64,000 nt of DNA. Origin: Isoetes taiwanensis. Lineage: Eukaryota; Streptophyta; Lycopodiopsida; Isoetales; Isoetaceae. A model generated the notes under the pieces. It had not been told where the DNA came from, did no database searches, and saw only the letters and a list, made by a program, of their open reading frames with translations. Of the stretch, positions 1 through 12,200 are shown in pieces (position 1 is the first letter of the stretch; every line of letters starts with the position of its first letter). Made by a program: the position numbers and the translations under genes. The stretch is from the NCBI GenBank assembly GCA_021234155.1, contig JAJEKV010000027.1:5518623-5582622 (forward strand), given 5' to 3'.

Positions 1-461
1 CGGAAACTATTATGATTCGAGCTTTAAAACATGTTTTGGAGGATGAGGATATTTGGCAATTCAAGCAAGAACTCAAGCCTTACTTTCAAGATAAGCTCGG
101 TATCTGTGAGGGAGCGCGAGATTCCTGGATTCTTCATATTCTGGATGCTTCCGCATATGGAGCAGTGGAGCTGGATTACCTGCTCAATAAGTACACTGAT
201 CAAGCTTATGCGATTATAACTCTGGATGGAGTTATGGATGACTGAAATAGCTGTTGAACTTCTTATCCTGATGTTTTGGTGTTAATTTCCTGTTTTTCTT
301 TGGTTTATATATCCAAACAGTGTTCTACTTTGCTTAAATTAGCCTCCTTTGGAGCGATATGCCATTTTGTTTAACTATGGCCTTATAACAAAGTCACTCT
401 CTGTATTTTGTATTACTATGTACCTTTTGCATGTAATATAATATAATCACTGCCGTTTCTC

Positions 462-498
<37 letters not shown>
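1..498 (+). pseudogene. 3' end of a polyadenylated retrocopy or LINE tail, product unknown
   Basis: An open frame enters from before the window and ends with a TGA at about 243-245, giving roughly 80 residues that end in TLDGVMDD. I do not recognise the protein. It is followed by about 220 bp of AT-rich, UTR-like sequence and then an uninterrupted run of 36 A (463-498). The run marks the 3' end of a reverse-transcribed molecule pointing right. The piece lacks the C-rich zinc finger seen at the 3' ends of the LINEs further along, so a processed copy of a cellular mRNA is as likely as a LINE. The 5' end and any target-site duplication lie outside the window. Confidence 0.4.
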
Positions 499-503
<5 letters not shown>

Positions 504-1004
504 GAGGGCATCGACAATCGGAGACAAAGATTTAGGGCTGAATTAGGTGGTTCAAAACAGCCCAGTGCTTCTGCACATCAGTAGCAAAAGGTCCGCTCTA
601 TACTAGAAGGATCAGCCTGCATTTGTAGTTCTGGCTTATGTTAAGATAGATATCTCAATTGAAGACACAAAATTCAGTAATCATTAATTAGAAACAAGCA
701 CGCAGAAGGAATTATTAAACACCTTGATAAGAGGCCGTTCAAATCTATGGTCCCTGATAGGCTAATTAATAGAATTTTCTTTTCAATTCAATGTGGCTTG
801 TGGAATCAGAAATCTTTGTTGATGAGGTAGATAGCCTTCTAGGCAATTGAAGATAGCACTTCGAGAATACTGGAGAATGAATTGGGATGGCCGTTGCATT
901 GAGAATGATGGACTGTGTGTCTTGGCTATAGAGATTAATTTGAATGGTATAATACAGTTAAATTAGAGAATTGTTGGAGAAGGAATTTATGAATTTATGA
1001 AGGT
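499..1004. other. no recognisable gene
   Basis: AT-rich sequence between the poly-A tail and the first LINE. All frames are broken by stops within short distances and I see no conserved motif. Confidence 0.4.
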
Positions 1005-1032
1005 GTATTCTTGATAATGTTGCTATGAAGGT

Positions 1033-1851
1033 ATGTATTGGGCAAGGCTAAAGGCCCATCGTATTGTGTATCTCAAACTTGACTTTGCCAAGGCATATGA
1101 CAGTGTGGATTGGGGTTTTTTAGAGAAGTGTTTATTGGCTTTAGGGTTTGGTATCCCATTCACAAGAGATGTCATGAAGTTGCATACTTCAGCAAGATCT
1201 ACAGTACTCTTCCAGGGAGAGCCCTCTGTTGTCTTTCCTGTTGGTAGAGGAGTTCGTCAAGGTTGCCCCTTGGCTCCATTGCTTTTTACAATAGTGGCAG
1301 AGGTGCTTTCACAATTATTTTCTAGTGCGGCTGAGGATGATGTGATCAGGGGTCTTCCTATGGAAAATGGCTCTCAAGAAATTATTAATCAGTATGCAGA
1401 TGATACCTTTCTATTTTTGAAAGCAGATGCTGATAATCTCCAAAATGCAAAGCTTCTGCTTGACACATTTTCCTTAGCCTCTGGAGTTTTGGTCGGTTGG
1501 CAAAAGTGTTCTGCTTTGTGGACTCTAGATGATGAAGTCCCACCATGTGTTCTTGCTTACCCCTGGAAGGTGTTGCCTCATGGGAAGGCAACCAAGCTTC
1601 TTGGTATCCCAGTGGGTATTCATGTTTCAACTTCTGATGCTTGGGATGTTATAATCGAGGGGTTGCGGAGGCACCTTTTTTGGTGGGATACGGCTAAGCT
1701 ATCTATGCCTGGAAGGGTAATAGTTGCTAAGCATGTCTTAAGCAACACACATGTCTATATGGCTTCTGCCATTCTTGCTTCCCACTCAAAGTTTCAGGAG
1801 ATTGTGGGTGTTGTTAGAAACTTTATCCGGGAGGAAATGAAGCGAGGGTAG
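1033..1851 (+). pseudogene. reverse transcriptase domain of LINE-A
   Basis: A 272-residue open stretch holds the RT core. LKLDFAKAYDSVDW (about residues 14-27) is the RT block with the first catalytic Asp, GVRQGCPLAPLLF follows, and QYADDTFLFL carries the YADD catalytic box. The thumb region has LLGIPVG and SMPGRVIVAKHVL. The upstream fingers are cut by the 5' truncation, so the ATG at 1033 is internal and not a true start. The frame ends in a TAG at 1849-1851 where the full ORF2 would continue. It is a defective LINE ORF2 fragment. Confidence 0.88.
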
Positions 1852-2385
1852 TGGTGAAGGTTGCATGGTCTAAGTGTATAAAACCTAAGTCTGTCTTTGG
1901 AGGTTTGGGCATGATTGATTTCCATTTGCGAGTAAGGTTATGATCTCAAAATTCATTTGGCGGCTTCGTAGGTAAGGATGATTCTCCGGGTTCTGGCTTA
2001 TTGCACGGGCTCTTACCTCTTGTATCCCTTTGGTAAAGTCACACTCAAACTGTTCTTCCATGGAGTTTATTTTATGAGTTGCGGCCTTATCATAATGCTT
2101 CTCCATTCTTAAAGGGATTGTTAGATTCCTGGCACACAGTCAAAACTTTATTTCACATCAGTCCAACTGCTTGTGTACAGTTGACTGCACCTTGTTGGTG
2201 GATCCCTCTGGTAGACAATCAACCACTTTGCTTTACAGTGCACCCATTGACTCAAAGACGTTGGAAAAGTGCTGGAATCTTAACTATTGCAGCATGGTAT
2301 GACTCGAGGCCGATTCTTTTGACATGGGAGGCTTTTTGATTAAAGTTTCTATTGGGGCGATGGGATAGAGTTCTTTGGCAAAAAG

Positions 2386-3046
2386 TTGCTGATTTTCTAC
2401 AGCCTATTCTGCCACACCAAGAAGATATTTTGGTATGGGTTTGAGTGCAAACTTGTGAACTCTATGTATCAGTTGTTGCTTGATACTGATATTCTTCCTC
2501 CGTCTAATAAGTGGTCTCTTCAACTTCCTCCTCTTCAATGGCAGAAGGTGTGGTCTTGGGCATGGGACAAGCTACTTCATCCTAAAGTGGCAGTTCTTTG
2601 GTGGCAGATTCTTCATAGGTGTCTGCGGGTTAATGTGCTTGTCCATAAGTTTAACCCTAGAATATCAAATCAGTGTCCAGTATGCAAGCGTGGATCTGAG
2701 ACCATTGAGCATTGCTTTTTCATGTGTGAACACCTTAGGATGTGTATGGGACTGGTTGTTTTCCCTTTTGAGGTTTCACTAACAAGTCAACAACCGCTTT
2801 TGGCAATTTACCCAAGTACCGGCCGAGTTACAAGGCGGGCTTTTCATCTAGCAGCCAGGATGGTTGCTTTGGACTATCTGGAAAAGACGAAGATTGGTAA
2901 TCTTCAAAGGTCTGGATGTGGCAGATAATCGTGTTCTCCAAGAAGCTCAAGGTTACATTGTAAAGTCGTATCATTGTTCTTCACTTGCCCCTCGCAAGAG
3001 GCGATTGATTTTTGAGGAGTTTTTGGATGTGCACTCTTATGCTTAG
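2386..3046 (+). pseudogene. C-terminal zf-RVT zinc finger of LINE-A ORF2
   Basis: The frame carries the typical plant LINE C-terminus: KVAVLWWQILHRCLRVN, then a CPVC...EHCFFMC zinc-binding pattern (C-x2-C, then H-x4-C). A frameshift near 2865 moves the reading to the next frame, where LWTIWKRRRLVIFKG and a terminus ending HSYA are read before a TAG at 3044-3046. About 110 bp of 3' UTR separates it from the poly-A tail. It is the tail of the same insertion as the RT block upstream. Confidence 0.8.
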
Positions 3047-3169
3047 GCAGGTTGCTTCACTCGGTGGGTCTCCGCTTATCCGCTGAGATTTTATTCCTGT
3101 CTCTGCATTTATACTTGTATTTGACTCTTTGATTGAATAAAGTCTGACGTCCTTCAACAAAAAAAAAAA

Positions 3170-4047
3170 TGAATAGTGCAAAATGTGGACATCTCCTATG
3201 GCGTGAACAGTCCAACATTTTTATTGGATGATTTGGGTTGAAATGTGATGTGCATCTTAAATCCTCTAGATTCTAGCATGAGCATGCATGTATAAAGTAA
3301 AGACTCCAGAGTTATATGTACAATATAGCACATATGACCCAAACTGAGGCTATGCCTATATTCACTTCACATTTTAAAATTTTAAAGAAGTTTAAAGACA
3401 TTCATCAATGGCATGCATTGCACACAAAGATAACCTAATTGAAAAAATTTCTGGGCCATGTCTGCTGCTGGCAACTTATGTTCTTATGTGTTTGGAACCA
3501 TGCAGACTTGCTAGACTAGTGTTCATATTTTCTATTGGCATCCTTACACAAATTTTAGTAAGCTTTTTCTTGACAAACTAGATACAGATAAAACACACAT
3601 TTAACGGAGAAACAGACTTCTATAGACATTTATGATTGTCCAAGTTTCCTTCATTCTACTTATATGTATGTTAAACTTGTAAATTATAGCATGCAATTAG
3701 CAGACCTTTTGTCTTCCTTACACTATTATGTTATAACTTATAAAATGTACAAGATGGAGGTTATAGATGAAGCAAGAAATGGCCAATGACTAAAGATTTG
3801 CTGCTAAAAAAAATCATAGAACTTCCTTTTCCTTTCTGTAGAGGAAACATGGAATGATTAGAGAATAGAATAGAATAGAATAGAACCATAGAACTCCCTT
3901 TCCCAAACAATGTTTACATTTTATTACGAAGTGCAATAAATGACAGTTGTAGAAGTTCAAACATGGTTATAGTATCTCAGTGTTTTATGTAGTACCTAGG
4001 TGTAATGTATTTTTAGGCTTTCTAAGAAACTTCGCTTTTCATAATAT
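3170..4047. other. no gene; short AATAG microsatellite
   Basis: AT-rich intergenic or intronic sequence between two LINEs. The only structure seen is a short (AATAG)n run near 3863-3885. If the ACT-repeat pseudogene at 6502 once extended leftwards, its earlier exons would be expected here, but I could not find them. Confidence 0.4.
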
Positions 4048-4065
4048 GTATTATTCATTGTTTTT
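4048..4065 (+). repeat. left target-site duplication of LINE-B (18 bp)
   Basis: GTATTATTCATTGTTTTT here is repeated exactly at 6388-6405, directly after the LINE poly-A tail. Confidence 0.92.
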
Positions 4066-4067
4066 CT

Positions 4068-4937
4068 TTGATATTAAAAGGGGGGTCAAGCAAGGCTGCC
4101 CTCTTGCACCTAATTGTGATGGAAGGATTAAATAGCAACTTCAAGAAGGCAAAAGATCTCCATTTAATCAAGGGTCTCAGTCTTCCCTTCCAGGAGGCAA
4201 ACAAGATTCTTAATGTCCACTTTGCAGATGATACCTTCTTATTCCTACATTTGGAGGATCAATCCATTCAAAATACTCAAGCTGTTTTGGAGGACTTTGG
4301 TAAATGCTCGGGATGCAAAATTAATCCCAACAAGACCAAGTTAATCTCAAGGCATCAAGAAGAGGGTGAGCATGCAGCTGCAAGTATGGGATATATATAT
4401 CTCTTCCCTAGTACTAAAACGAAAATTCTAGGCATTCCTTATGCTATTAGAATTAATGCTTGTGAGCTTTGGGAAGACCTGATAGACAAATTCTACCGAA
4501 AGGTTGACTCCCTTAACTCCAAATTTTTATCTAAAAATGGGAGAGCCATTCTGGCAAATTCAGTCATTTCTTCTTCTCAGGTCTACCAATCCTCCATTAT
4601 TATGGCTCCTAAGAAGGTTTTGGCTAAAATGCAAGGTATCATTGGAAGGTTTATTGCAGGTGGATCTAGCAGGAGGTGCTGGATCCCTATCTCTATGGAG
4701 GAATGTTGCAAACATAAAAGGAAGGGAGGTCTGGGAGTCATCAATATTGAAAAGCAAGCCACTGCTTTGGCTGCAAAATATTTTTTCAGGGCCTGCAACA
4801 GCCAGATCGACCATCCTGTGAGTGTTCTCATTTCCCATTATATTGAAAAGTGTCACCCCTTTGGCTGGAGAAACCTCAAAATGCAGCTGCCTCATAGCAT
4901 CTGCCACCATGCCTTTGATTATCAAGAAATGGATTAG
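4068..4937 (+). pseudogene. reverse transcriptase domain of LINE-B
   Basis: The 289-residue frame contains the catalytic box as HFADDTFLFL (FADD instead of YADD), followed by KTKILGIPYAIR, KNGRAILANSVI and GGLGVINIE, all typical of the plant LINE RT palm-thumb and connection region. The GVKQGCPLAP block lies just ahead in another frame, so a frameshift separates it. The fingers and the first catalytic Asp are missing through 5' truncation. The start codon is not natural. Confidence 0.85.
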
Positions 4938-5352
4938 AGCATGGCTAAAGGTAAAAGGTATGTACACATGGAAAGAAGGACTTTCTCAGGACCAGCCTTT
5001 TTTCTGAAGTCCCTCTCTTATTTTGGACGACCCTAATATGTGTCTAGCCACTAATTTCCCTAAGTTAACCAAACAGTGGACTCATAGAGGAATAATCTAT
5101 ATTAGGGACATTATTGATGATTTTGATTACCAAGAATCCACTCTTAGAGATATGGGAGATGACTCCAGGTAGCTTTTCAATAGTATCTCTCAGAGATTGG
5201 CAATTGGAGAATGGCATGATACTAATAAATTTTGGCATATTAATGGATTTTGTGGCTATAGAGTAAACTTGGCCTACAGGTATCTCAGCAGGCACCAAGA
5301 AATATCTATTCATATGAAATAGAACATTGACCCTGACAGAGTTTTCAGGAAT

Positions 5353-5781
5353 TTGACCTTTACGTGGAAAAGTCCAATTCATCCAAAAATCAAGGCATTC
5401 ATGTGGCAGCTTTGGCATAGAGCCCTTGCTACCAACAGAAAGAGATGGAGGCTCAACATGTCTAATTCTGACATCTGTGTTAGATGTTTGCAGGATCAGG
5501 AAGATGAAGAACATTTGTTTAAAAATTGCATATGGGCAGAATGGATTCTGGAGTTAGCAGAAACTGAGCTGAATATTCCTGGCTTGTCCAATATGCAAGC
5601 TATTGATCTTTTTTTCTCTGATAACCCAGTTGAATGGAGGAGGTATATTCTCCTATGGAGAATGTGGAAGGGAAGAAATACCTTAATTTTCAAGGAGGAA
5701 ATCATCTGGCCCAAGGCCATAATTAAACAAGCCCAATATGACATCAATTGGGTTTTGGAAGTCTATGGGAATCAGAATTAA
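5353..5781 (+). pseudogene. C-terminal zf-RVT region of LINE-B
   Basis: The frame has HPKIKAFMWQLWHRALATN, then C-x2-C (CVRC) and EEHLFKNC, which form the zf-RVT zinc-finger pattern near the C-terminus of plant LINE ORF2. The downstream LLWRMWKGRNTLIFKE block is also typical. It ends with a stop at 5779-5781, and about 600 bp follow to the poly-A tail. That tail contains a 30-35 bp tandem duplication (about 6001-6075, AAAGGACAGATTCAATCCAG repeated). Confidence 0.82.
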
Positions 5782-6387
5782 GGCTTAATTCCATTCTTTA
5801 ATGCTGGCTTTCTTTTTATTTGCAGGTAACACTTTGATCATATTTAAAAGGCTGAGATGGAAAAGGATGAATCTCCATGCGAATGCATTATGGCTCACCC
5901 AGTTCGGAGTCGAGGTACCTAATGAACATGGAGAAGAGTGTCAATGCAATTGCGCCTATACCTCCTACTTTGATGAGAAAAGATATATCCTTTGCACTGC
6001 AAAAGACAAAAAAGGACAGATTCAATCCAGGAAAGGCAAAAGACAAAAAAAGGACAGATTCAATCCAGGAAAGGCTCATCTGTGCAAATGCCCTTATTAC
6101 TTGTTCATTGTAGCCAATAAGGGGATGGGAAGAAAGGATCATTCTCGCAGGGAGCCTAAGAAGAGAAGATTTTCGGGTGAATACTGATCACCAGGCTAAT
6201 CTTGAAACCAGATACTTTGTTTTTTGAACTTCCAAGAACTTTTCTACTCTATTTTGAATATGGATAGTTCTGTTTTAATTAGGGTCCCTAACCTACCCTT
6301 TCCTAAAGGTTATTTTCAAAAAAGCTTTTCATAGCTCTTTATGTAACTTTGAATTTTAATATACTTCAGCCTTCAATTAAAAAAAAG

Positions 6388-6405
6388 GTATTATTCATTG
6401 TTTTT
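6388..6405 (+). repeat. right target-site duplication of LINE-B (18 bp)
   Basis: Exact copy of 4048-4065, directly after the A-rich LINE tail. Confidence 0.92.
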
Positions 6406-6501
6406 GCAAACTTGTGCTTTGTACAATAACTGGTGGTCAATGTTCACTTACTTTGTTCCTGTTAACAAGTATTAACATCAGTTCATACTTCTATTTTCTA
6501 G

Positions 6502-7780
6502 AGTACATAGAGCAGGTAAAAGGATATTCTAAGCCTCACCAGTTTCAGCGAAAAGCAGCTGATTAATGATGTAAATTAGCTTATGGAGTAAACTCTTTTA
6601 TTGTACAGACGATTGGAACCAATGAAGGGGCCCATTCTTTCTCTTCTTCGGAAACCCATATGCTTTTCCCAAAACTATAGATGTTCAATCCTAGAAATTT
6701 GTGGAGCAGACAGGCCAGGAATACTGTCAAAAAATTTTGAAGTTCTAGCGGGCTTGGGATGTAACTTTGTTGCAATAGAAGTGTGGACACATAAGATAAG
6801 GGTTGCTTGTGTAGTTTTGTGAATGGGAAAAACAAAAGGACCCATTCAAGACAAAGGAAAGGTTGCAAATATAGAAAATATCTTGAAAGACATAGTTAAG
6901 AGTATCTCTACCAGAAAGACAGATTTCTTCATGTGTTTAACACACGCAGAAAGACGGTTGCATCAGGGGCTGAGGATGTAGACCATTCTATTGGTCCTCA
7001 AATTTCTACCTCTAAAATTCGGGACAGCAAAGGCTGCCCTGTTGTAACTGTCAAAAATTATGTGGATAGTCATCACTATTCAGTGCAAAGATAGAAGGAA
7101 GCTCTTCTTTGATATTGTTTGCACCTTAACAAATATGGAGTACATGATCATCCATGCCTCTGCAATTTCTGAAGGCTTCTTAGCTTACCAGGTAACATAG
7201 GCTTCTTGTTCATGTTCATTGTTCATGGGGATGCTTATCTTTTCTTTCTTTGTTTGATTTCAATTTTTTTGGGATATGTAGGAGTTCATCATATTAGAGG
7301 TCATAGGCTGGACAATGAATCCTCAATAGTCAAGATGATTCAATGAATGGAAGTTGCTCTTGAACATAGAGCTCCAAAGGTACTTTATTTTATTCATCTC
7401 TTTTCTTTTTGTTTTTATGGTCCATGTGTCATATGCCATATTCAACGTGTTGTATGTTCCTTTCTATTTCTTATCTTGAATTCTTTTTCCTCTTATAGAT
7501 TTTCTTACCTTTTGCAGGGCTTGAGACTTGAACTCAAGATAGACTTGGCCTTCTCTGTTACCAGAGCTGATGTTTCAACTACAGATGGCATGGCTGTGAT
7601 CATATTCTGTCACAGATGAACAGGAAAATCTTGCTGACAGCAAAACAGTAGAGCTGGTTCGAGAGAAGTTTGGGCAAATTTTACTTCAAGTGAAAAAGTT
7701 GCCCTTCTCCAGAATCAATTATTAAAGGACCAAGAGTCTCTATAGGGAGCTTCTTCGAGTTCCAGAAATGTGTCATCTTC
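6502..7780 (+). pseudogene. ACT-domain-repeat (ACR-like) protein pseudogene
   Basis: Exon-like blocks match plant ACT-repeat proteins, which are putative amino-acid-binding regulators. A 14-nt exon (6502-6515, EYIEQ) with AG and GT borders is followed by an exon from 6609. After a frameshift this reads LEICGADRPGILSKNFEVL and FVAIEVWTHKIRVACVV (one ACT domain), then a THAERRLHQ block, then DRRKLFFDIVCTLTNMEY up to a donor at 7192. Later exons begin at 7282 and 7518 (GLRLELK, then SVTRADVSTTDG). Lesions: in-frame stops (for example TGA in MIQ-stop-MEVALEHRA), at least two frameshifts, and a gap of about 15 residues inside the last ACT domain. The final block, TVELVREKFGQILLQVKK, is out of frame. 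It cannot make a normal protein. Confidence 0.82.
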
Positions 7781-7800
7781 AATCTTCAACAGTGTAATAA

Positions 7801-8453
7801 GTAAAATACGCTCTTATATGTGAGACGGAGCTCAAAGTTGGCGATCATATAAATGGATCTGCAAAAATGGACAAAAACAATGAACAATGACAAATTGCTT
7901 TATATAGGTAGAGATAGAGAAAAGTAGGAGTTCGTCTGTCCTGGTCCATGGCATTATTGTCAACAGGAGTAATGCTAAGATGACCCACAAGATAATTTTC
8001 CACACAATCCATCAATATTCAAGAATTCATCCACCTTCGTGATCCTCACTTTGAAATAACAGCGACAAGCAATAAGGACAACATCAATAATATAATTCTG
8101 ATGCAGAAGAGGAAACTCCTCCTCATCATAAGTAGTATCAAGATCAATAACCTCAAGCTTTATTAAAAAAAGGGGGGGGGGAGGGAGGAACCGACCCCAA
8201 ACTCTTAAGTTCTCCACCTTCTCGCTTTGTAATTGTTTATACAATATCAACAATGCTTGAACGGTGTGGGAGAGGAATTTTGTATAGAAATGAACATACA
8301 TGATAGGAGGAGGAGGATTTTCGTTATCCACTTTCGAGACATATAATACCAACATTATTCGTTGGGTCCTATAATATAAATTAAATAAAATAGACAATTA
8401 GTTTTGAGTCATTTAAGACTTGTACCATGACTCACAGTTGTCCACATATTTAA
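7801..8453. other. no supported gene between the ACR pseudogene and the oxygenase 3' end
   Basis: A 140-codon minus-strand frame (7975-8397) is open but resembles no family I know. It has proline runs arising from a C/G-rich homopolymer (about 8168-8186) and lies just downstream of the oxygenase stop, so it is probably 3' UTR or flank. I do not call it a gene. Confidence 0.4.
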
Positions 8454-9213
8454 CTAACAATCTGGATCCACCTTATATGTATCTACGTAGCCGTGGGTTT
8501 GATCAGTTGAAAGAAAGTTCTTCAGGTACTCGCCGTAGACGACAGGCTTGTAGATGGGCTTATGAGACTCGCCAATCAAGCAAGGAATAGGTGCGATCAA
8601 AGATTCGAGAGAAGGATGTAAAAATGTAGCAATCGAGATCCGACATTGTAGTGTACTAGTAGCACAATGTTCAACGCTCTTATACTTTCCATTGGTCAAG
8701 ATCTACAAAACATAGGATGTGTAGTCAGCATGCAACATGTTTTGAAAATTCATTGAGCCTTTGTATAATCTTCACTCAAATGTATAGAGACGAAGGAGTT
8801 CTTTCCATATCCCTCTTCTAGATGATGGAAGTAATAGAAAGGTTTTTGTTTAAAGTACCTGCAATTGATCTCCCAAATTGATGAGTAAAGCATCTGGTAT
8901 AGGTTTGATAGGAATCCATTGGCCATTATATCTGACTTGTAAACCCGTGACATTGTTTTGAAGCAAGATTGTGATACCTCCTACATCAAAATGAGCCTTA
9001 TTACCAATCGTAAGATCTGGGTTGGGAGAAGGAGGGTAATAGTTTGCAAGTTGAAGTAGCCCGTGGGGGCTAAAAATCTCGGCAATATGATTTGGTGGAA
9101 GACCAAGGCCCTCAGAGATGGCATCCATGAGGTGAGAAGCCAGTGTGTTCATGTGCTCCGCATAAAGTTTTGTTGCATCCCTGTAAAAATGAGACATTGT
9201 GTGTGTGACTTCT
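8454..9213 (-). CDS. oxygenase exons 3 and 4
   Basis: Exon 3 (9213-8859) starts with the A that completes the split Arg codon, then [12 protein letters not shown]. It contains the HFD iron ligands and ends NLGDQLQ at a GTACTT donor. Exon 4 (8702-8454) starts [12 protein letters not shown] and ends at TAG. The acceptor used for exon 3 (ATGAG before AGAAGTC) has no strong pyrimidine tract. An alternative AG at TTTTACAG 31 bases further downstream would drop about ten residues and shift the frame, so I prefer the first. Confidence 0.8.
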
Positions 9214-12200
9214 CTCATAGGCTTATTGGTGTTTGTGGACGATGAAAACCTATTCAATTCAATTCATATTTCTAAACCTAGGCCTATTTCTAAACCTAGG
9301 CGTATGTATTTATTTTGTGTTTTTTCCAAAATAAGAAAACCTTTTTATTTTTGGGAAATTTACCAAGATAACCTTAATTGTTGACTTAATTCCCAAAACG
9401 CCCTTCGTATTTGTGAAATTCCCAAAATGCCCTTAATTCTTAACTATTTTCCCAAATAGCCGTTTGTAATTTAAAAATCACCAAAAGCTAGAGATAAGCC
9501 TATCATTCTAATACTAGAAATGATGGAAGACAACTAACTTAATGCTTTTATAGAAATCGTATTGAAGGGGAAGCTTTGTGGGCATCTTGTGGAGAAGCTG
9601 CTTTATACCCATACATGTTACTTGTAGAGCTCATTTTGCTATTTATATGATGTCTGTATCTATCCTCCAAATATTGAACTTCTTGAAAATAATGAATTGC
9701 TACCTCCTGCAACATGTCATCCTCCTGGTAGGCCTAAAAGAAAACGGGATAGGACAGAAGACAGGGATTGAAAAAAGCGTATGTACAAGTGCACATGTTG
9801 TGGTAATGCATGAAGACTTTTGCCTAGACAATTCTTCACTAGCACCTTGTTATAACAATAGATGCAAGCAATTTCAAAACTTCAAATCATGTATTCAAAT
9901 ATTCAAGCACTTATATTGTTCATACAACCATTGAATAATTCTACTGTTCATTTGGGATTGACCATGTTACTGTAGCTCCTTTGACTTCGTTTTTTGATAG
10001 CCCAAGCGTGATCTCCTTGACATTGCCAAAGAACCTCTGTGTTCTCCAGATCACTACATTCTGCATAATACATCTTATTTTTATGTTGATCCGTCCGGCC
10101 CATCGGCCTGACCGATCTCTTTGCCGAGATCAACTTTGGCATCAAACCATTCGACCATTTTGCTCCATTCTTTTTATAGTTAAAGCCTTCTAATATTGAC
10201 TTTAACCTTTAAAAATAATTTAACGACCTAGATTACAACTTACCTAGGTCATTAACCCTTCAATAATTATTCAAGCTGTCTTCTTATTTGATCTCATTGT
10301 CAAATGTCTAATTCCAGTCTCCCTTTCAACTCATGTCAATGCATTTGTCTCCTCTTCAACCTATGTCAATGTTCTTCCTAAACAATCAGGATATTTCCTT
10401 CTTTGCATGCTCTGTTACTCAAGTATTACATGATCAACATCTTTCATTCTCCCCTTCATGTAATATTTCCTGGTTACGACATTTAAGCATACTTCTTAGC
10501 TCTTCAAATCTACTTACTGACATTGCTTTGGTTAACAAGTCTGCCAACTGTTCCTTTGTACTGATATAAGTTAGATGTAGAAGATTTTTTTCAACCACAT
10601 CTCTAATAAAATGAACCTCCATTTCTATATGTTTTGATCTCTCATGCAAGTCAGGATTTTTTGACATAGCTATGCAACTAGTGCTGTCACAGTACATAAC
10701 AGTTGGATTTGGCTGAGTGAATCCAAGTTCATTTATGAGTCTTCTCTCCCATAATATTTCCTTTGCTGCCAATGAAGCAGAATTATATTCTGCTTCTGCA
10801 CTTGAGAGTGCTATACTCCCTTGTTTTTTACACTTCCATGCCACTGGTGCACCTCCCAAAATTGTTACATAACCAGATGTGGATCTCCTTTGATCAAGAT
10901 CCGACTTCACCTTCATGAGGCTGAAGTCTTTTGCTCCTTCCTAACTCATTCCTTCCATGCAGTTCAATACTTGCTCGATTTTCATCCCTTAGGATTTGTG
11001 CTTCAGTCCTTCTGGTTCTTATTTTTTGCTTTTCTATGTGCTGTGTATGCTCTTCTTCTCCTTCATTTTGTACCATAGTGTCCTCTCTTAGTTTACTAGA
11101 GTGTTCTTCCTCAATTCCTGTTGTATCCTGTATTGGCTCATTGTCATCTTCTTCTATGTCTTGATCATCTTCAAAGTCTCCAGTGAACTCCTTATGTTCT
11201 CTCTTTTCTACATCATTAGTGATTTCTGCAAATTCTTGTCCCGTATCCTTCTCTTGTATATTCTCACTTTGATCTGTCATGTTTACCTTTTGAATTTTAC
11301 TGTAAAACTGAGACTCATCAAATATTACATCTCTACTCACTATTATTTTTTTGTGAACTGGATCATAAAGTCTGTATGCCTTGGAGTTTGTGTCATATCC
11401 CACTAAATATGTGATGTATGCTCTGTCATCCAGCTTTTTCCTTAACTGTTCTTACATGTGCAAATGCCAGGCATCCATAGGCTTTTAGATCATTGTAGCA
11501 TGGTGTTTTTCCTGACCATAGCATTTCAGGAACAGTTCCCTTTGTACTAATAGATGGCAAAATATTTTGAACATAAACAACAGTAGTCAAGGCTTCATTC
11601 CAGACATAATTAGGTAATCCAGAATATTTTAGCATAGATCTAACTGCATTTAGCAAGGTTCTGTTTTTTCTTTCAGCTACCCCATTTTGTTGGGGAGAGT
11701 ATCTACATGTTAATTGTCTTCTAATTCCTCTCTTTGCACAAAATCTTTTAAATTCATAGGATAGATACTCACCTCCTCTATCTGACCTTATGCATTTGAT
11801 TCTTCTTCCAGTTTCGAGCTCCACCTCAGCAACAAATAGCTTTAATGCATCATAAGCCTGATATTTTGTTTTCAAGCAGTAACATTTTGTTTTTCTACTG
11901 AAGTCATCTATGAATGTCATGAAATACCTGTGTCCTACCATGCTTGTTACATTAATTGGGCCACATAAGTCAGTATGCACCAAATCTAAGATCCCTTTTG
12001 CTCTTTTGAAATGGTAGTCTGGTTTGTTTTCCCAGTAAGCAACCTGCACACATCATATTTTCATTTCCTTCCCCATTTGCTGTTATCGAGCCCTTTTTGA
12101 CCAAAATATCAATGTTTGCCAAGTTAGTGTGGCACATTCTATTATGCTAGGTTTTAAGAGATGGAGTTTCAATTACATTCAAACTAGGAATGTGCTTGCA

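Larger units (their letters stand above)
1005..3169 (+). mobile_element. LINE-A, 5'-truncated L1-like non-LTR retrotransposon
   Basis: Homology to plant LINE ORF2 begins around 1005, where the conserved ILDNVA sequence of the RT can be read just before a frameshift. It runs through the RT core, thumb and zf-RVT zinc finger to a poly-A tail at 3158-3169. The 3' UTR reads AATAAAG then CTTCAA-poly(A); the 3' ends of LINE-C and LINE-D also finish in TTCTTC before poly-A. The endonuclease and ORF1 are missing. No convincing target-site duplication could be paired. The frame is broken several times between about 1850 and 2390. Confidence 0.85.
4066..6387 (+). mobile_element. LINE-B, 5'-truncated non-LTR retrotransposon
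   Basis: The 2.32-kb insertion is bounded by an exact 18-bp target-site duplication (4048-4065 and 6388-6405). It ends in a short A tail after a run of 3' UTR. Its 5' end falls in the middle of RT: the first codons spell the GVKQGCPLAP block in a frame that then shifts. The sequence is only distantly related to LINE-A. The insertion sits about 100 bp upstream of a small exon of the ACT-repeat pseudogene, so it probably landed in an intron or upstream region of that gene. Confidence 0.92.

Noticed and set aside
7975-8397. 140-codon minus-strand frame downstream of the oxygenase
   Set aside because: No family resemblance, low-complexity proline run, position fits the 3' flank; treated as chance.
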